Source: Chromera velia (taxonomy: Eukaryota > Sar > Chromeraceae). From it: DNA of 42,062 nucleotides. Under the pieces are notes generated by a model. The model worked only from the letters and a program-made list of their open reading frames with translations, was not told the origin of the DNA and did not search any database. How positions within the stretch are numbered: the first letter of the stretch is position 1; every line of letters starts with the position of its first letter. The DNA lies in the NCBI GenBank assembly GCA_018398765.1, contig JAHBMJ010000702.1, forward strand, positions 1-42,062, given 5' to 3'. The position numbers and the translations under genes are program-made. Of the stretch, positions 1 through 13,087 are shown in pieces.

Positions 1-155
1 CTCCTCTGCCATTGAAACTGAGCAGATTGATCAGAAAAACCCTTGCTTCGCCCTATAAGATTGATCGACCGTTTTTGTGAAACGGCCTGAGATCTTCAAT
101 CGTGTGTCTCCCCTTCAACCAAGTCCACATCTTCTGATCCGATCAAGCGAGTGTG

Positions 156-592
156 ATGTCACGCCTGGCCGCATCCCTTCTTCTGGGCCTCTTCTTGCTC
201 ACAGAAGCGAACCCACCAACAAATGATTTGACGTTTGGGAGAGAGGCAAGCTCTGACTGTCCTTTGCCGTGTGGCCCTACAGCGTGCTGCAATGTTGAAC
301 CTGACCAGTGCAATTGGCATCCGGTCGGGGGCTTCTCGTGCAGCGCCTCTGAGAGCTTTCTTCCCGGTGGAGGCGGCGGGGCTGTCTCTGCCTCTGCTGG
401 TGAGACGCTGGAAGAAAATGGAGAGGTCGACAAGTTCATGGGATGGGGGTGGAGAAGAAGGCGCTGGGGTAGACGGGGACGGTGGGGGACAGGAAGAGGA
501 GGAGGGCGTTGGGGTGGTGGTGGGGGTGGGAGGTGGGGTGGAGGTGGTGGCCGTGGTGGGGGAGGTAGAGGTGGCGGTGGCGGGGGAAGTGG

Positions 593-637
<45 letters not shown>

Positions 638-1264
638 GGAGGTGGTGGCCGTGGTGGGGGAGGTAGAGGTGGCGGTGGCGGTGGAAGTGGCGGGGGTAGA
701 GGCGGTGGGGGTAGTGGAAGTGGTCAAGGAGGTGCTGGTGTAGGCGGAAACGGTGTAGGCGGATCCGGAGGAGACGTCGTGTTCCCTCCCGGGACGACAA
801 TTATTGTTGGTGAAGGGGGGTCCCTTGTGATCGTGGGGGGTCAGGGTGGAGACGGTGTGGGGGGAGCCGGAACAGGTGGGAGCGGTGCGGGGGCCCCGGG
901 GGACAACAAACAAAACTCGGGTGCAGATACAGTTCAGGCGATGGGGGATGCAGAAGTATCAGATGCCCTTCTTGAAATGGGTGCTGTGGAAGAGAACACG
1001 GATGTTCTGGATGAGGCCTTGGGCGAAGGCGGGGCCACTGGGGGAGAAGGAAGAGGAAACATTTCTGGGCCTTTGGAAGGCCAGACCGCGCGGCCTTCCT
1101 CTAGGGATAGAACAGCAATGAGACAAGCTGAACAGAGTGAGAGGGTGTTCTGGCTTCCCGGGGGCAGAGCTAGACTCAGGGGGGCGAAATCAGGAGACGA
1201 CAGCTCAATGGATGTTCGCCTGGTGGTTGAAGGAGACAGCGGAGACGGGACTGTGTCTGTCTGA
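156..1264 (+). CDS. Secreted cysteine- then glycine-rich protein, frame broken in a poly-G run
   Basis: The ATG at 156 opens a typical signal peptide (MSRLAASLLLGLFLLTEA, likely cut before NPP). A short cysteine cluster follows (Cys 35, 39, 44, 45, 52, 62), then a Gly/Arg/Trp-rich stretch. The starting frame stops at 743 after Val/Glu-rich text, but the frame that is open from the end of the G run (594-636) carries on the same GGGRGGGG pattern and then a non-repetitive acidic tail (VVFPPGTTIIVGEGG, later SDALLEMGAVEENTDVLDEA) to a stop at 1262-1264. I therefore read one gene of about 370 residues with a wrong G-run length or a real frameshift. Function unknown; a cell-wall or surface-matrix protein is a guess. 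The opposite strand encodes only Pro-rich shadow. The C-terminus is uncertain, because a second open frame continues to 1404. Confidence 0.6.
541..696. repeat. 58-bp direct duplication around a 43-base G homopolymer
   Basis: Bases 541-598 recur at 639-696 with one difference (584 G, 682 T). The spacing of 98 bp is not a multiple of three. The 43-base G run (594-636) lies between the copies. The spacing accounts for the frame change seen in the surrounding glycine-rich gene. Assembly error or replication slippage are both possible. Confidence 0.85.
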
Positions 1265-1899
1265 AGAAGAGTCTCAGGCAGGCTCAGGGTGGCAGTCAAT
1301 CTGAATCCAGAAAGCGGAATTTGGAGGCTACATCTGTAGAGGAGGGAAACGAAAAAGAGGACAGCGTCATGAAGAAATTCAAGCCGGCTGTCCAAGGTCT
1401 TTGAGAGTGGCTCGACTTGGTCTGATCAGCAGCTGACGTGCATGTGAAGAATCTCTTCGGATGTGTTTAAGCGCAAAGAAAGAGAAAAAGAAGAGGAACT
1501 GGATGCCTTTCTCATCTCTCTCGTCCTCGTCACTCGTCTCCTGTGATCTCTCTGTCGGTATGATCATTGCAGAGGAATGCATGCAGTCGCTCTCTTTCTT
1601 CCCTTTCCTCTCCAATTCTCGCTCTGCCTCTCCAGAAGCTACGTGATCAGACAGACAGAGAAGGAGAGAGAAAAAGGGAGAGAAAAGAATCCGACGGAGG
1701 CTTGGTGGGATAGCTAGAGAAAGCTGGGAGGGGGCCGCAGGGGAAATAAGGTACAAGCGCAAAACGTTGGATGGATCTTTTTCTCAGCGTCTACAAGACA
1801 GCCTCGAGAGAGAATACGTCTGTGCAGACTTCTCTCTCTCTCTCTCTCTCTCTCCCTTCCTCCCTCCCTTCCTCCCTCCCTCCCTTTGTCTTTTATTTT

Positions 1900-1934
<35 letters not shown>

Positions 1935-3671
1935 CACTCACTCACTCACTCACGCACGCACGCACGCACGCACGCATTTGTTTTCAGAATTCATCTTTAA
2001 TTTGGTTTCGAACGCAGTCCTGCATGGAAAAGACGAAATAGGGGCTGCATGAGGGTGAGGGTAGAAGCAAGTAGCTAGGCAGCAGTCATGCTTTTTAGAG
2101 GGCAACTGAGTAAAGAAAAGCGAAGAAGAGCAAAAGGGGGCAGTCAATCGGATTCGGATCTTCTGGGTTTCCAGAGTGGCGTGTCAAATAATTTGGTCGA
2201 GACACTTTCACAGAATGAATAATTGTGGTCGTGCAGAGATATTGGCAATTTCGTGATGTCAGTGTTTAAGGGGCGCACACCCCACGGGTGAGCAGCTTCC
2301 CGCATGCATCTTTATGTTGCATGTTTGTCTGTTTGATCGACAGTAATGAATCTCTTTCCACTGGCCGCGAACTGAGGAAAGAGTTTCAAAGTTTTTGAAT
2401 GAGCTGAAATGTTGTGACAGTCTAAAATATTCATTTAAATTTTTGAATGTTGGATTAGATTGGATTGGATTTATGTCTAGATTTATGTTCTGCCCTTCCA
2501 AGTTTGTCCCGAGGTCTACTAAGGAACATGAACCTTTAAATTGTATATCAATGACTATGACAGTGACTATGCTAGTAATTATGACGCGCCATCGTTATCC
2601 ATATATCCAGACCTAGCTGGATACTTCTAACGTTAGGGAGGAAAAAGCTGTTATTTTCTAGGACGCTACGCTACAGTGTCGTAACGACGTAATTAACACT
2701 TTAAATCAAAAGCTTCAATTTCTCCGGGAGTGGAGAACTTAACTTTGAAGCATGTTTCTTTAATGATCAGAGACTTACAGAGGCTTCAAAGCTGCTGGCT
2801 CTCAGATGAAGGTCTTCTACCACTTCACTTGATAGCAGTACGCTCTTCCACAAACAACTCGGTCCAAGTCTTTTTAACTTCACATTCCATTAATACCTCA
2901 TTTCTCTTTTTCTCTTTCATAGTTTCTTCCTGAGACTTCTTCTTTTGGGTAGGCTGGGGGATTGGCTAGCTAGGGATTGAGCGAGATTTGGTTGTCTTTG
3001 TGTGCTTTCTATTGATACACCCTGCATCCCCACTCACTTGCAAAGGTTTGTCCATATGCAGAGAAGGCATTAATTAGAATGCCCCCGTCACCTTTCCTTT
3101 GAAATTTATGACTATCTTTCTCTCTTTCTTCCTCTCTGCCTCCTCTCCCTCTGCTTCCTTCACCCTTTCTATCACTATCCTCCCTAGTATTCTCCTCGAT
3201 CCATCTTTTTGATAGTTATGTACTACCCCGATGCTAGTAGTTATGTCACTGACACAGCCTGGGAGCGTAGCGCTCTAAGTGGGGTTAGGCACCCTCTAAC
3301 CAACTAACTATGGTAAACATTTTACACACAAAAATAAAAATTAAAAAAAATAAAGAACATATGAACACATCTAGGAACCGCTAGGAACAAATGAAGATTA
3401 ATCATCATGATTAATCATGAGAAGCACAGAAACCGTAAATCGTTTGTTTTCTTATTGTATAGTACTAGATATATAGTAAATAAAATCATTACTTTAGATA
3501 AATTTGACTATATACATTTGAGCATTTTGATGAATTCAAATTGAATCGTATCAAATAATTTTAAATGCATGAGTAGTAAAACATGTTCAAAAACAGTTGT
3601 TAGAACATCGGGTAGAACTTTTGCTTTTCGGTTGATCTTTAAGGAAAATATGATAACGCACGACCACTTGA
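1265..3671. other. Intergenic stretch between convergent genes
   Basis: No gene that I can support. It holds a compound microsatellite (1834-1976), an AT-rich part (about 2170-3600), and two adjacent small perfect hairpins at 3263-3275 (GAGCG/CGCTC) and 3283-3301 (GGTTAG/CTAACC). Bases 1231-1404 form an open frame that may be an extra C-terminus of the upstream glycine-rich gene. Confidence 0.5.
1834..1976. repeat. Compound microsatellite (CT)n-(TCCC)n-(CA)n-(ACTC)n-(ACGC)n
   Basis: Direct reading shows consecutive simple-sequence blocks that change gradually from one motif to the next, as expected when slippage follows point mutation. The predicted peptides here are translated microsatellite only. 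Confidence 0.9.
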
Positions 3672-6600
3672 TTACTCACTGATGACTTTGTCCTCATCAC
3701 GGGCTTCGATGACCTGCAACACGATCCGGCCACGTACAGGAAAAAATGCAACACAAGCGAAGAAGCCAAGCAAAAAAAGAGCTACTAGTGAATCTCCAGT
3801 CGCAAAGAAACCACCCGGTAGTTTCCCCCAACTTCCCCGCTTGCATGCATGGGGGTCTGAAAGCCAAACTGACAGAGATTAAGATTACAGCAGGGGACGA
3901 GGAATGCTCTTGTGCCTCAATTGGTCAACGGATAAATGGATTGACAGGAAGCCCTCTTCTCTGCGGTGATGATTCTGCTGTTTCCATGGAAACTCATGCA
4001 CTCGTCTCTTTCTTTTCGGTCTTTCTGCTTTCTCTCTTCTGTCTCTCAACCTCCTCACGCAGAGGTCTCCCGTCCGTAAAGGAAAACAGATCGATTCCCC
4101 ACGTATGGATAGGCTATTGATTTCAATTTATTTCACAGCAGGCTGATCGATCTGACTGCATCGATGTATCGAACAATCTCTCGACGTTCCAATTTATCTA
4201 TCCACATAGCCATCTGTCGATCTTCTTATCTGCCCTCCCTCTTTCCCGTTCTTTCCCTGTCGATTCCTTCCTTTCTTTCTTTCTTTCTTTCTATGGAACG
4301 ATCAACAGCCTCCTTCAGGAACTCACTCGTTGATCGTGCTTCACAATGTGGAACCCCCTCAGAGCAACAGCCGGGTGCGCAGCGTCGACATCTCCCTCGA
4401 CCACCTCTTTCATCTCCCATCCTACATGCATGCGTACGTAGATGCAGCAGCATTGAAAGCACCACATGCATGTAGTTTTGCGTTGCATGGGGAAGAACGC
4501 AGAGCGATTACATTCATCCTTCCTTGTGTGGTTACTCCACAGTGGAATTGTACCATCACTCTGCTCTCTTGCAGCGTCGAATTTCCCCATCGTTTTCGCA
4601 TTCCTCATCATTTCTCCGAGTCTCGAGACGATGATGGAAGCCGGAAGCAGAGAAAACAGACGCAATGACAGGCCCTACAAATGAAACTGCATGGAACACG
4701 CCAAAAACCTGAAGAGAAGTCCGTTGGCAGACCGCCTGCCCAGCCAACTCCCGGAAGACTGACAAATAGACAGAACTTCTCGAGGACCCGGACGTACATG
4801 CAGCAGAAAGGGAAGACAAGCATCAGGATGAACGACTCGCCATGCATACATTCTCCACACAATAAAATCTGATCATCTCTGGTGTATCCACTGACCCCTA
4901 TTAACCACAGAGAGTCTTTTCACGACCAGTTTGTGTCCCTCGCTTGCCCTCAAGACCAGAGAACCGTCGAGTTCGAGAGGACCCTCCAGTCGCACGTCAC
5001 CCTCAAGTATCAGAAAGGATCTGCACAGATAGCAGAGGAAAAGAAAGAAAAGAAAAGAAAAGGAAAGGGAAGAGAAGGCAAAAGAAAAGTGAAGAATATG
5101 AAGGAAGGAATGTGAGATGCAAGGAAAAAAGAGAAGGAAAAAGTGGAGACGGTATTGCACATGCTAAGCCACGTCTCCTTGAAGAAAGAACACTCAACAG
5201 GTAAATAGACGCAGACAACCAGTCAGCTCTCAGAGAGTCATTGCGAAGCGACAGACTCACGCTTCCTTCCACCCCCCCCTCTCTCTGCTTGGATTTCTTT
5301 CATCCATTCTTTTCTGCCGCGTCGCTCTTGACCCTTCTCCCTCACCTGCTGGTGATCTGCAGAGCACCCTTTACCCTTTTGAGAAGGTCCTCGTAACTAG
5401 TCGCAAAACTAGGCATGAAGACTACCCGAGGACCCAGAGAGACAGTTACCCCCTTAAAAGTCAAATTTGTTGGCGCAAAAGGTCCCTCAGACTCCGCCAA
5501 TGCGCCCCCTCGCGTCACTCCCCCCGTCCCCCCATCCCCCACATGAGTCTGTCCCGCCCCCGCTGAAGCTGCAGGCAGGGGAACTGCGGTCGAGTCCAGC
5601 TCCTCCATCGACCCGATCGCCGCGGGAACGGCGAAACGACAGGGGTGGCCGCACGTCTCGGCTGCTATTCGAAGCATGCGGGCGGAGCCGTTGTAGATCG
5701 CCGCCTCCCCTGCATCCTTCATCCATCCACTCACGCACAAACGTTATAGCCACTTTATTCTGAATGTTGAACCGTACGGCAAATGTAGCCATGAAATAAT
5801 GTGACGCGCAAAACGATTGGGGACAAAGATTGGGCGGAGCGGTGTGGAATGAGTAGGGGAAGAGAGGGAGGGAATAACACTGATTGGTATGGAATCTTGC
5901 CACGGTGTGGTTTCTGTTTTGCGTGAAGCTCTGAAGCAGACGACTTGGCCAGCTGCGCGCATTCGGCGGAGAAAAAATGTTATGTAAATAAAAGGCGAAT
6001 CAAACAAACGACTCTTCTTTCGGGGATCTGAATTCCCATGGGCACGTTCAGTGCGATCGAGAGAAAATGAAGAAGAAAGCCCAAGGCAAGGCCTCCCCTC
6101 TATTTGTGTGCGTGGACTTGGCAGGAAAAGGCGTTGCAGGCAGGGGAGAATTCAGGGAAAGGGGGGAAGAGTCGAATGAGCCATTGACGCGACAGACAGA
6201 GAAGTACATGTAGCTGAAGCAGAGTCGTACCTGACAGAAGACATCCTGGATCACTCACTGACTCTTTGACTCACCCACTGACCGACCAGAAAAGGGACAG
6301 TCAGGAGGGAGACCGTCCTTCTGTTTCTTTGCTGCCTCTAGAGGGTCGTTCTTGACCACAGAGTAACAAAACCACCTGAAGGCATGCATGCAGCAAGCAT
6401 AGTGTGTTTTGCAAGGCCTCCGAGAGACAGTCGAAGTCTGAGAGCAATTGAAAAGAACTGACTTAAACGCGGGCTGGAGACAAGAGAGGGAATCCATTGT
6501 GGAGGACGATCCTCTGTTGTGTTTGTGTGTCCTTGCATATGTGTGAGCGCGCCTGCTTGTGATCGTGCACGTGAGTGGTCCCCGGAGCAAAAACCAAACA

Positions 6601-8815
6601 CAATGATGCAAGGCTTCGAAAGAAACCCCCTCGCCCCTCTGTCCCTCCCTCCCTCCCCGCACCTGTCCAGCTGTGTGACTCCGACTTTACAGCTCGCAGG
6701 GAAAAGTCGGGGGACTTCTTGCATCATGCACTCGAGACGGGTAGGTGCCTTGAAGGAGGACTTGCTGGCGTCCTGCAAGAGAAAAGAAGGGTATTAATAT
6801 ATAGTGTGAGAGGGTGTTCGTACCTCTGCCCAAGCAAAGAACCGGACTTTGGAAAGGGAAATCTATGCATCGAGTCAACTTCAGATTCATGAGGAATCCT
6901 CTGTGCAGACACATAGAAAAAAAGAGAGCAAAGCAGAAAGAACAATTGCATGTCCGTGCGGAACCAAAAAGGTGCATGTAGACTTTGTCACGAGTTCGTC
7001 AGTCAGGTCGAGGATTGAAGTCAAGGCATGACTCGCACCGGACGACTGTCGGGCACAGAAGGCAGAATTAATGGCACAAATCAAAGCTGGATGGATGCAA
7101 GAAACGAAAGAAAAAGCCCCGCCAGTTTCTCTGCTTATCTCAGACGCAAGCAGAGAAAGAATACGACGAAGAGAATATCCAGACGACCAGCCGCACAGAT
7201 CCGATCAAGCAAACAGACTGTGGAACGGAAACACACAGACAGACAAAGAAGCTGATTGACAGACTGACTGACAGTGTACTTTGGGTTGATGAACTCGGGG
7301 ATGGTACCGGAGCTCCGATTGAGAGCATCTGCAAGTGACAGGGGTGGGTGAAAAAGGCCTTGAAGAATACATCAGAGGAGACCGGAGGGAGAACTGTACG
7401 TTGGCAGCGGACAAGCAAACCACGAGAGAGAGAGGCAGGCAGAGCGACCCACGAAGAAACGCACAAAGAAAAAAGGGGAAAGGAAGAGGGCACTGGAATG
7501 GAAGGGAAAGGAAGGGAAGATGAGGGCCGGAAGGGAAGGATGAAAACCTCAATTCAATTTAGGCAGGCCGTGAGAAGGAAGCCTCTAGCTGCAACTACTT
7601 CCTTCAAGGAAAGGGAAATCGAAAATCGACAGGCAGACAGACAGACCCACCGCAGTAGGGCTTCAGGCTGAGAGCGAAGACGTTTGTGTTCCCCGGAAAA
7701 GGGGAGTATCCCGTCTCGTCGGGGATGTCACCCTTCATTCAGACAAGAAATTAAGGACAAGATGTCACCCTTCATTCAGACAAGAAAGTAAGGAGAAGAG
7801 AAGATTGGCGGGCAGGAGGTTGAGAGAGAGGCGAGGGGGTTACAGGTCAACGGAGCAGAAAAGAAAAGATAGGAAAACTGGCAATGATAGCCAGAGGAGA
7901 GTGGAAACAAAAACGGAGAAGAGAGGATAGCCATCATCCGATAGACTGATCCATGAACTCATCCACTTCATCACGCTCGGCCCTGGCTTTTCTCAACCGC
8001 GCCTATCTGAAAGGTCGAAATCCCCACCTGTTTGTCCAAGGTTGCAGAGAGCAGAGTCCCGAGAACGTTGTACTCCACGTTCACAGTCACACCGGAAGAG
8101 GCTGCATCCATGCACCATCCACCAATAAAGCACACACACTCACAAACTATTTCTCGTTCGTTGTTTCTCTGCAAGAAAAAACCGATTTTGCTCTCAGGTT
8201 CACGAAGAAATACACTCGCTCTTCTGGGTGCGCTTGCGTCTGCCTTTTTGATTTGTGCACTTGATCTATCAGAACAGGAACGCAGCAAAAATCTGACCGC
8301 TCCCCCATTCTTCCCTCATCGAAGCACAGAAACCGTCTCAGGCGGTCTACCCGTCTGCCCTCCTCCCGCCGGCCCGACCAACTGTCCGACTGACGAACTG
8401 ACTGTTTCCCTTTCGAAGTTTGCAGATGCCTCCGACAAACTCCCCGGGTTTTCTCGGGACTGCTGCTGTGTTCATCGCAAATCCATGCTTCGACGCGACA
8501 CCGAGCACAGAGGGGATCGCCCGGACAGCAAGAGCGTTCGTGTCCTGGAAAAACACGACCCACCTGCAAGTGAATAAAATAAAATCACATGCAAGTCTTG
8601 CTCATGCGCCCTACATCAAGTCAAGGAATGCGAAAATGCACGGATGCACTCCGAGAGGCTTCGGATCCTGAGGATACACACCACTTACTTCCAAGAGTAA
8701 GCAAACAGGGGGCAAAGAGGTGCGGGTGCAGAATACAAGGCAAAGAAAGGTGAACATTGAGCGTGGGGGCCGACCTGCGGCCCTGGCGGTGCCATTGTGC
8801 GGGAAGACCTGCAGG

Positions 8816-8854
<39 letters not shown>

Positions 8855-8946
8855 ACACAGTCAGTCTGTCTGTCTGTCTGTCTGTCTGTCGGTCGCTCTC
8901 TCTCTCTCCCTCCCCCCTCCCACGCACACAGACAGACAGAGAGAAC

Positions 8947-8988
<42 letters not shown>

Positions 8989-9660
8989 CAAAGATACGCA
9001 GAGAAATGAAGCCAGGACATCGGAGGACAGATACGTAGATTGATACACACACATAGACCCAAACGCACAGCGAGGATGGTGGAAGGAGGGGAAGCGAGGG
9101 AGAGATACCCGTGAAAAAGAGAGGTTTGGCCCCACCTGCTTTGAACAACAGGCTGTGGACGTCACCATGTCCGTGGGGCTTTGTGAGGATTGCCCACCGG
9201 TCTCCCGGCACTGTGGCGAACCTGCCGTTGTGGTCCGTGAGGGCAGCAACCTGGGGACACACACACACACACACAGAGCAGAGGCGAGAGGGAGAGAGTG
9301 TAGAAGGAACAAATTTGTTCGCGCGCATCCGCGCGCGATGGTGTTCGAGTTTGGGAAAAGTTAGCGCGTCCTCGGAGGGCAGCTCAACTAAGTTGGAGGC
9401 CCCAAGAAATTGGAAATTCGCATAAAGATTCTCTTTGTAGATGATGATCAAAATCCTGCTGCATGAGTGAACATTCAATGAGGCACTCACCTAACAGAGG
9501 GTGGGTTTGTGCAATTTGTACATTTTTAGACACACTGCCTGTTACATTGAAGTTATACACAATGTAAGATGCAGGGCAGGATGGGGGAGGCTGAAAGGAA
9601 AGGAAGACCCGGAAAAGTAAGGCGACAGGATGAAATCACTTACCGCTCAACAGACACACA

Positions 9661-9701
<41 letters not shown>

Positions 9702-12164
9702 CACTGACGTGGACAGTTCGCATAGCAGCGACATAACGGGAGTGCATGCATTTTTGTGTGAAGAAAGAGACAGAGAGAGAGACAGACAGGGGAATGGACA
9801 GACCTCTTCCTGCATGAGTACAGAAATTTGTCCTTCGGATAGCCCGAAGAATCCATGCTCCCTCAACGTCGCCACTACCTGCACGTCACAACCGAGCGAG
9901 TGATCACTCATTTGTTTCATTTCCTTCCTTACTTATGCGCGTTGGTTTCCTCAGTAAAGTAAAAAGAAAACCGGATCGTCTGATTCATGTGGGCGCAGGA
10001 ATGGAAAGGAAAGAAAAGGAAGCAAGAGACAAGAAAGAACAGGATTCCTGTGATAGTCGGAAAGACAGACTGTGAGTGACTATTTCATGTGTGGGGTGAC
10101 AGAAGGAGAAGATAAGCTCAGTAAGCTCGGTCTCTGACTCTCACACTCACACGCAACGTGGTCCTTGTCACACCCCAAAAGAGGAAACGATGAAACTTAG
10201 GCAAACAAAAAATAAAGCACACACAATCTCACACAGGTATCTGAACGTCTTTTGAATCCAAAGACTTCAACGGAATGAGCGATTACCGCATCAGACCACA
10301 ATTCACATTTGACAGTTGCTGCCTATGTCGTCTCCCTGCCGCTTTCTCTCATCACACACAACAAAGCATTGGAGCAGAAGGGACGCCCGCTACGGGTCTG
10401 TCTGCGTCTGCGTGCCAGTGCAGGTCCCCCCTATCTGTCTGCGTCTGCGTGCCAGTGCAGGTCCCCCCTTCGCACGCACGCACCTGCGCATGCGTCTGTC
10501 GGGAGGTCATCACCACTACAGGCAAGACAAGAGCAGGATCGTGTGCGCGTCGTCTGGCAAACCTCTGGAACTCTCCAATGGTCGTCAGGAACACCTCCAG
10601 AAATGAACGCCCTGGAGATGGACAGACGGACAGATAGACAAGAGAGATAAAAAAACAAACAGATAGAGATCCCCGGTTGTGTCTACAAAGGCAAAGGCGC
10701 ATACACACGAACCTCCCTCTAGAACAACCAAGAATGATTTCTGCTCTTCTCTCTTCGCCTTCCAGGCCGGGCACCGGCAGGATCACGGGAAGGGGGCGCG
10801 TTTCCTTCCAACGTTTTAGTCCTCCTCCCTTTCCCTGTTCTCGTGCGCAATTAGTCAGACACATACGCGCGCGCAGAGAGAAAATGAGGAGGGAGAGAGA
10901 GACGGACTGACAGACAGCAAGAGAGCCTGTCTGGAAATATCTTTTCTGTGGCGACACACATTAATAGATGCACTACGTGCTTTGTTTATCTTTCATGCCG
11001 CTCCGAACTGAGGGGCAGGAAGGGAGGACACAAATCACAGCGCAGAGAGACCCAAAGTCGGAAGGAAGGAAGGAAGGAAGGAAGGAAAAAGCAGGGAAGA
11101 AAGCAAGCAAGCTCCTTCCAGAAAGGGACAGAAAGACAAACGTACACGAGGACCCAAACACAATTCATCTCCACTTTGTTCCTTCCGCCTCTGATCTTTC
11201 CTCCATTTCTTGACTCGATGCACTTCTCTTCTCGCCTTTCTCCCCCTCCACTCCCGCCGTGTACTCGGAAAGCCAGTACATCAAAAGCGAAAGCCAGGCA
11301 AAAAGATTGAGACCGGAGAAGTAGGTGGGGTAGAGTTGGGGTGGCACTTCCACAGGCGAGCTGGTACAATAGGAAGAGTGAAGACGAATGAACAGACAGG
11401 TGCGTGCCCTCTGCGCTCACCTGTGGCCATCTCAGCCGGAAGCGTAACTTTCACCCCTTTGTATCCTGTCGGCACATTGGAAAGGACAAAGAAAAGATAA
11501 ATATGGTGTCGTTCACGTTTCCCCCAAAAATCAACACCATTTTTCAGCTTTCAATTTCCTGAACCAGATACCTGAGGCTGCCTAAACAGAAGCCAAATCA
11601 ATAACAGTGTCCAGGTGAACAGAGAACTTGCGTCTAACGGATTCTGATACAAGGACCGAATAAATTTGAAGAGGCATCGAAACAGATGCAAACTAGAGTC
11701 CATAGGGGAAACCAATGGAATAAAAGAGACGATACGAAAATTCGGTGCATGTCGCGTGACCTCCTCCTTCGGTTCAAGTTGGTCCGATGTACCCATTAAC
11801 TTTTGCATGGGGGCATTTCATGAACACAACGTCATCAACTGAGAAAGCGCAAACATTCTCAGACAGCGGCCAGAGAGAATGCAGACAGACAAAGCAGAAA
11901 TATCGACCCGCAAGTCGACCGACACACCCACCCACCGACCCAGTCTCTCTCCGAGTCCGCCTGCCACAATCACAAAGGCACAGGCTTCCAGTTGTTCCAC
12001 TGCATTTTTGACAAACAAATAAACAGACCACGGGGGGAAACAGCACTCAAGTCACATTTTGTATTGTGGACTCTCTCTCCCCCCCCNNNNNNNNNNNNNN
12101 NNNNNNNNNNNNNNNNNNNNNNNNNNNNNNNNNNNNNNNNNNNNNNNNNNNNNNNNNNNNNTCG

Positions 12165-12222
<58 letters not shown>

Positions 12223-13049
12223 GCGTCCCCCACGCGGTTGAATTCCATAGAGACGAAAAACAAAAAAAAATGCCCCCCCCCACCCCTCTCTCTGTTTGTG
12301 CGCGCGCGTGCATCACTTTGTATCCGTCCGCCCTTGCTTCTTTCTTGTTGCGCACAAGCAGATGTCTTCGCGTGCATGGATGCATTTTTGAATTTATGCG
12401 CACAGATTAATTGTGACTCACTCACTTACATCCCAAATTCTCAAAAGCGCAAAAAGCGTCAGAGCCAACGAACAGTCTCTCTCCGTCCGGAACTGCAGTC
12501 AGGCACAGAGAAGAAAAGATCGAGACAGGGATAGAAGGACGCGAAAAGAATAGAAAGAAGTCATTTCAGTCTTGCCCCCCCCCTCCCCCAGACTCCCTTT
12601 CTTCCCTTCGGGAACTGAGACTGATCGAATCTCTGTTGGGAACAGACCATGCGAGTCGGTCATGCATGGGGTACGAGAGAGGTTGAAGGCAGCATGTGAT
12701 GATCGTATGATCTCCTCGTCATCTCTGCCTCCTTTCCATGCTTCCGATCGCATCATACAAATAAAAGGACTCAACAGAGACGCCAGAGAGAACCATGACA
12801 GTGCCTTCAAGACCTGACCACAAACAAAAGAAAGACATACAACCGGGAGCTGAATACCGACATTTCAACTGCTCTCTCTGTACACTCTTCCTTCCTTCTT
12901 GGCCTTTCTTTTCTATGCCCACCCCGACCTTCTGGGACCATCCCCGTGAAGGGATTCACCCCTTTCCTGAGATCCTCCAGAAGTCCCCTGGCCTTCCTCA
13001 CGTACTCGGAGAGGCCCCCTGAGTAGTGTCGGTCTAACTGTTTCAACTG

Positions 13050-13087
<38 letters not shown>

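Noticed and set aside
143-913. Minus-strand proline-rich frame of 256 residues
   Set aside because: It is the complement of the glycine-rich gene; the plus strand has a signal peptide and non-repetitive flanks.
6181-6260. 15-nt microexon between AG and GTACGA in USP (about 6246-6232)
   Set aside because: It would insert residues absent from the family, while exon 15 joins exon 16 directly in phase.
11165-11353. Hydrophobic frame considered as USP exon 6
   Set aside because: No acceptor precedes it, and the exon at 10611-10484 matches the family far better in the correct phase.
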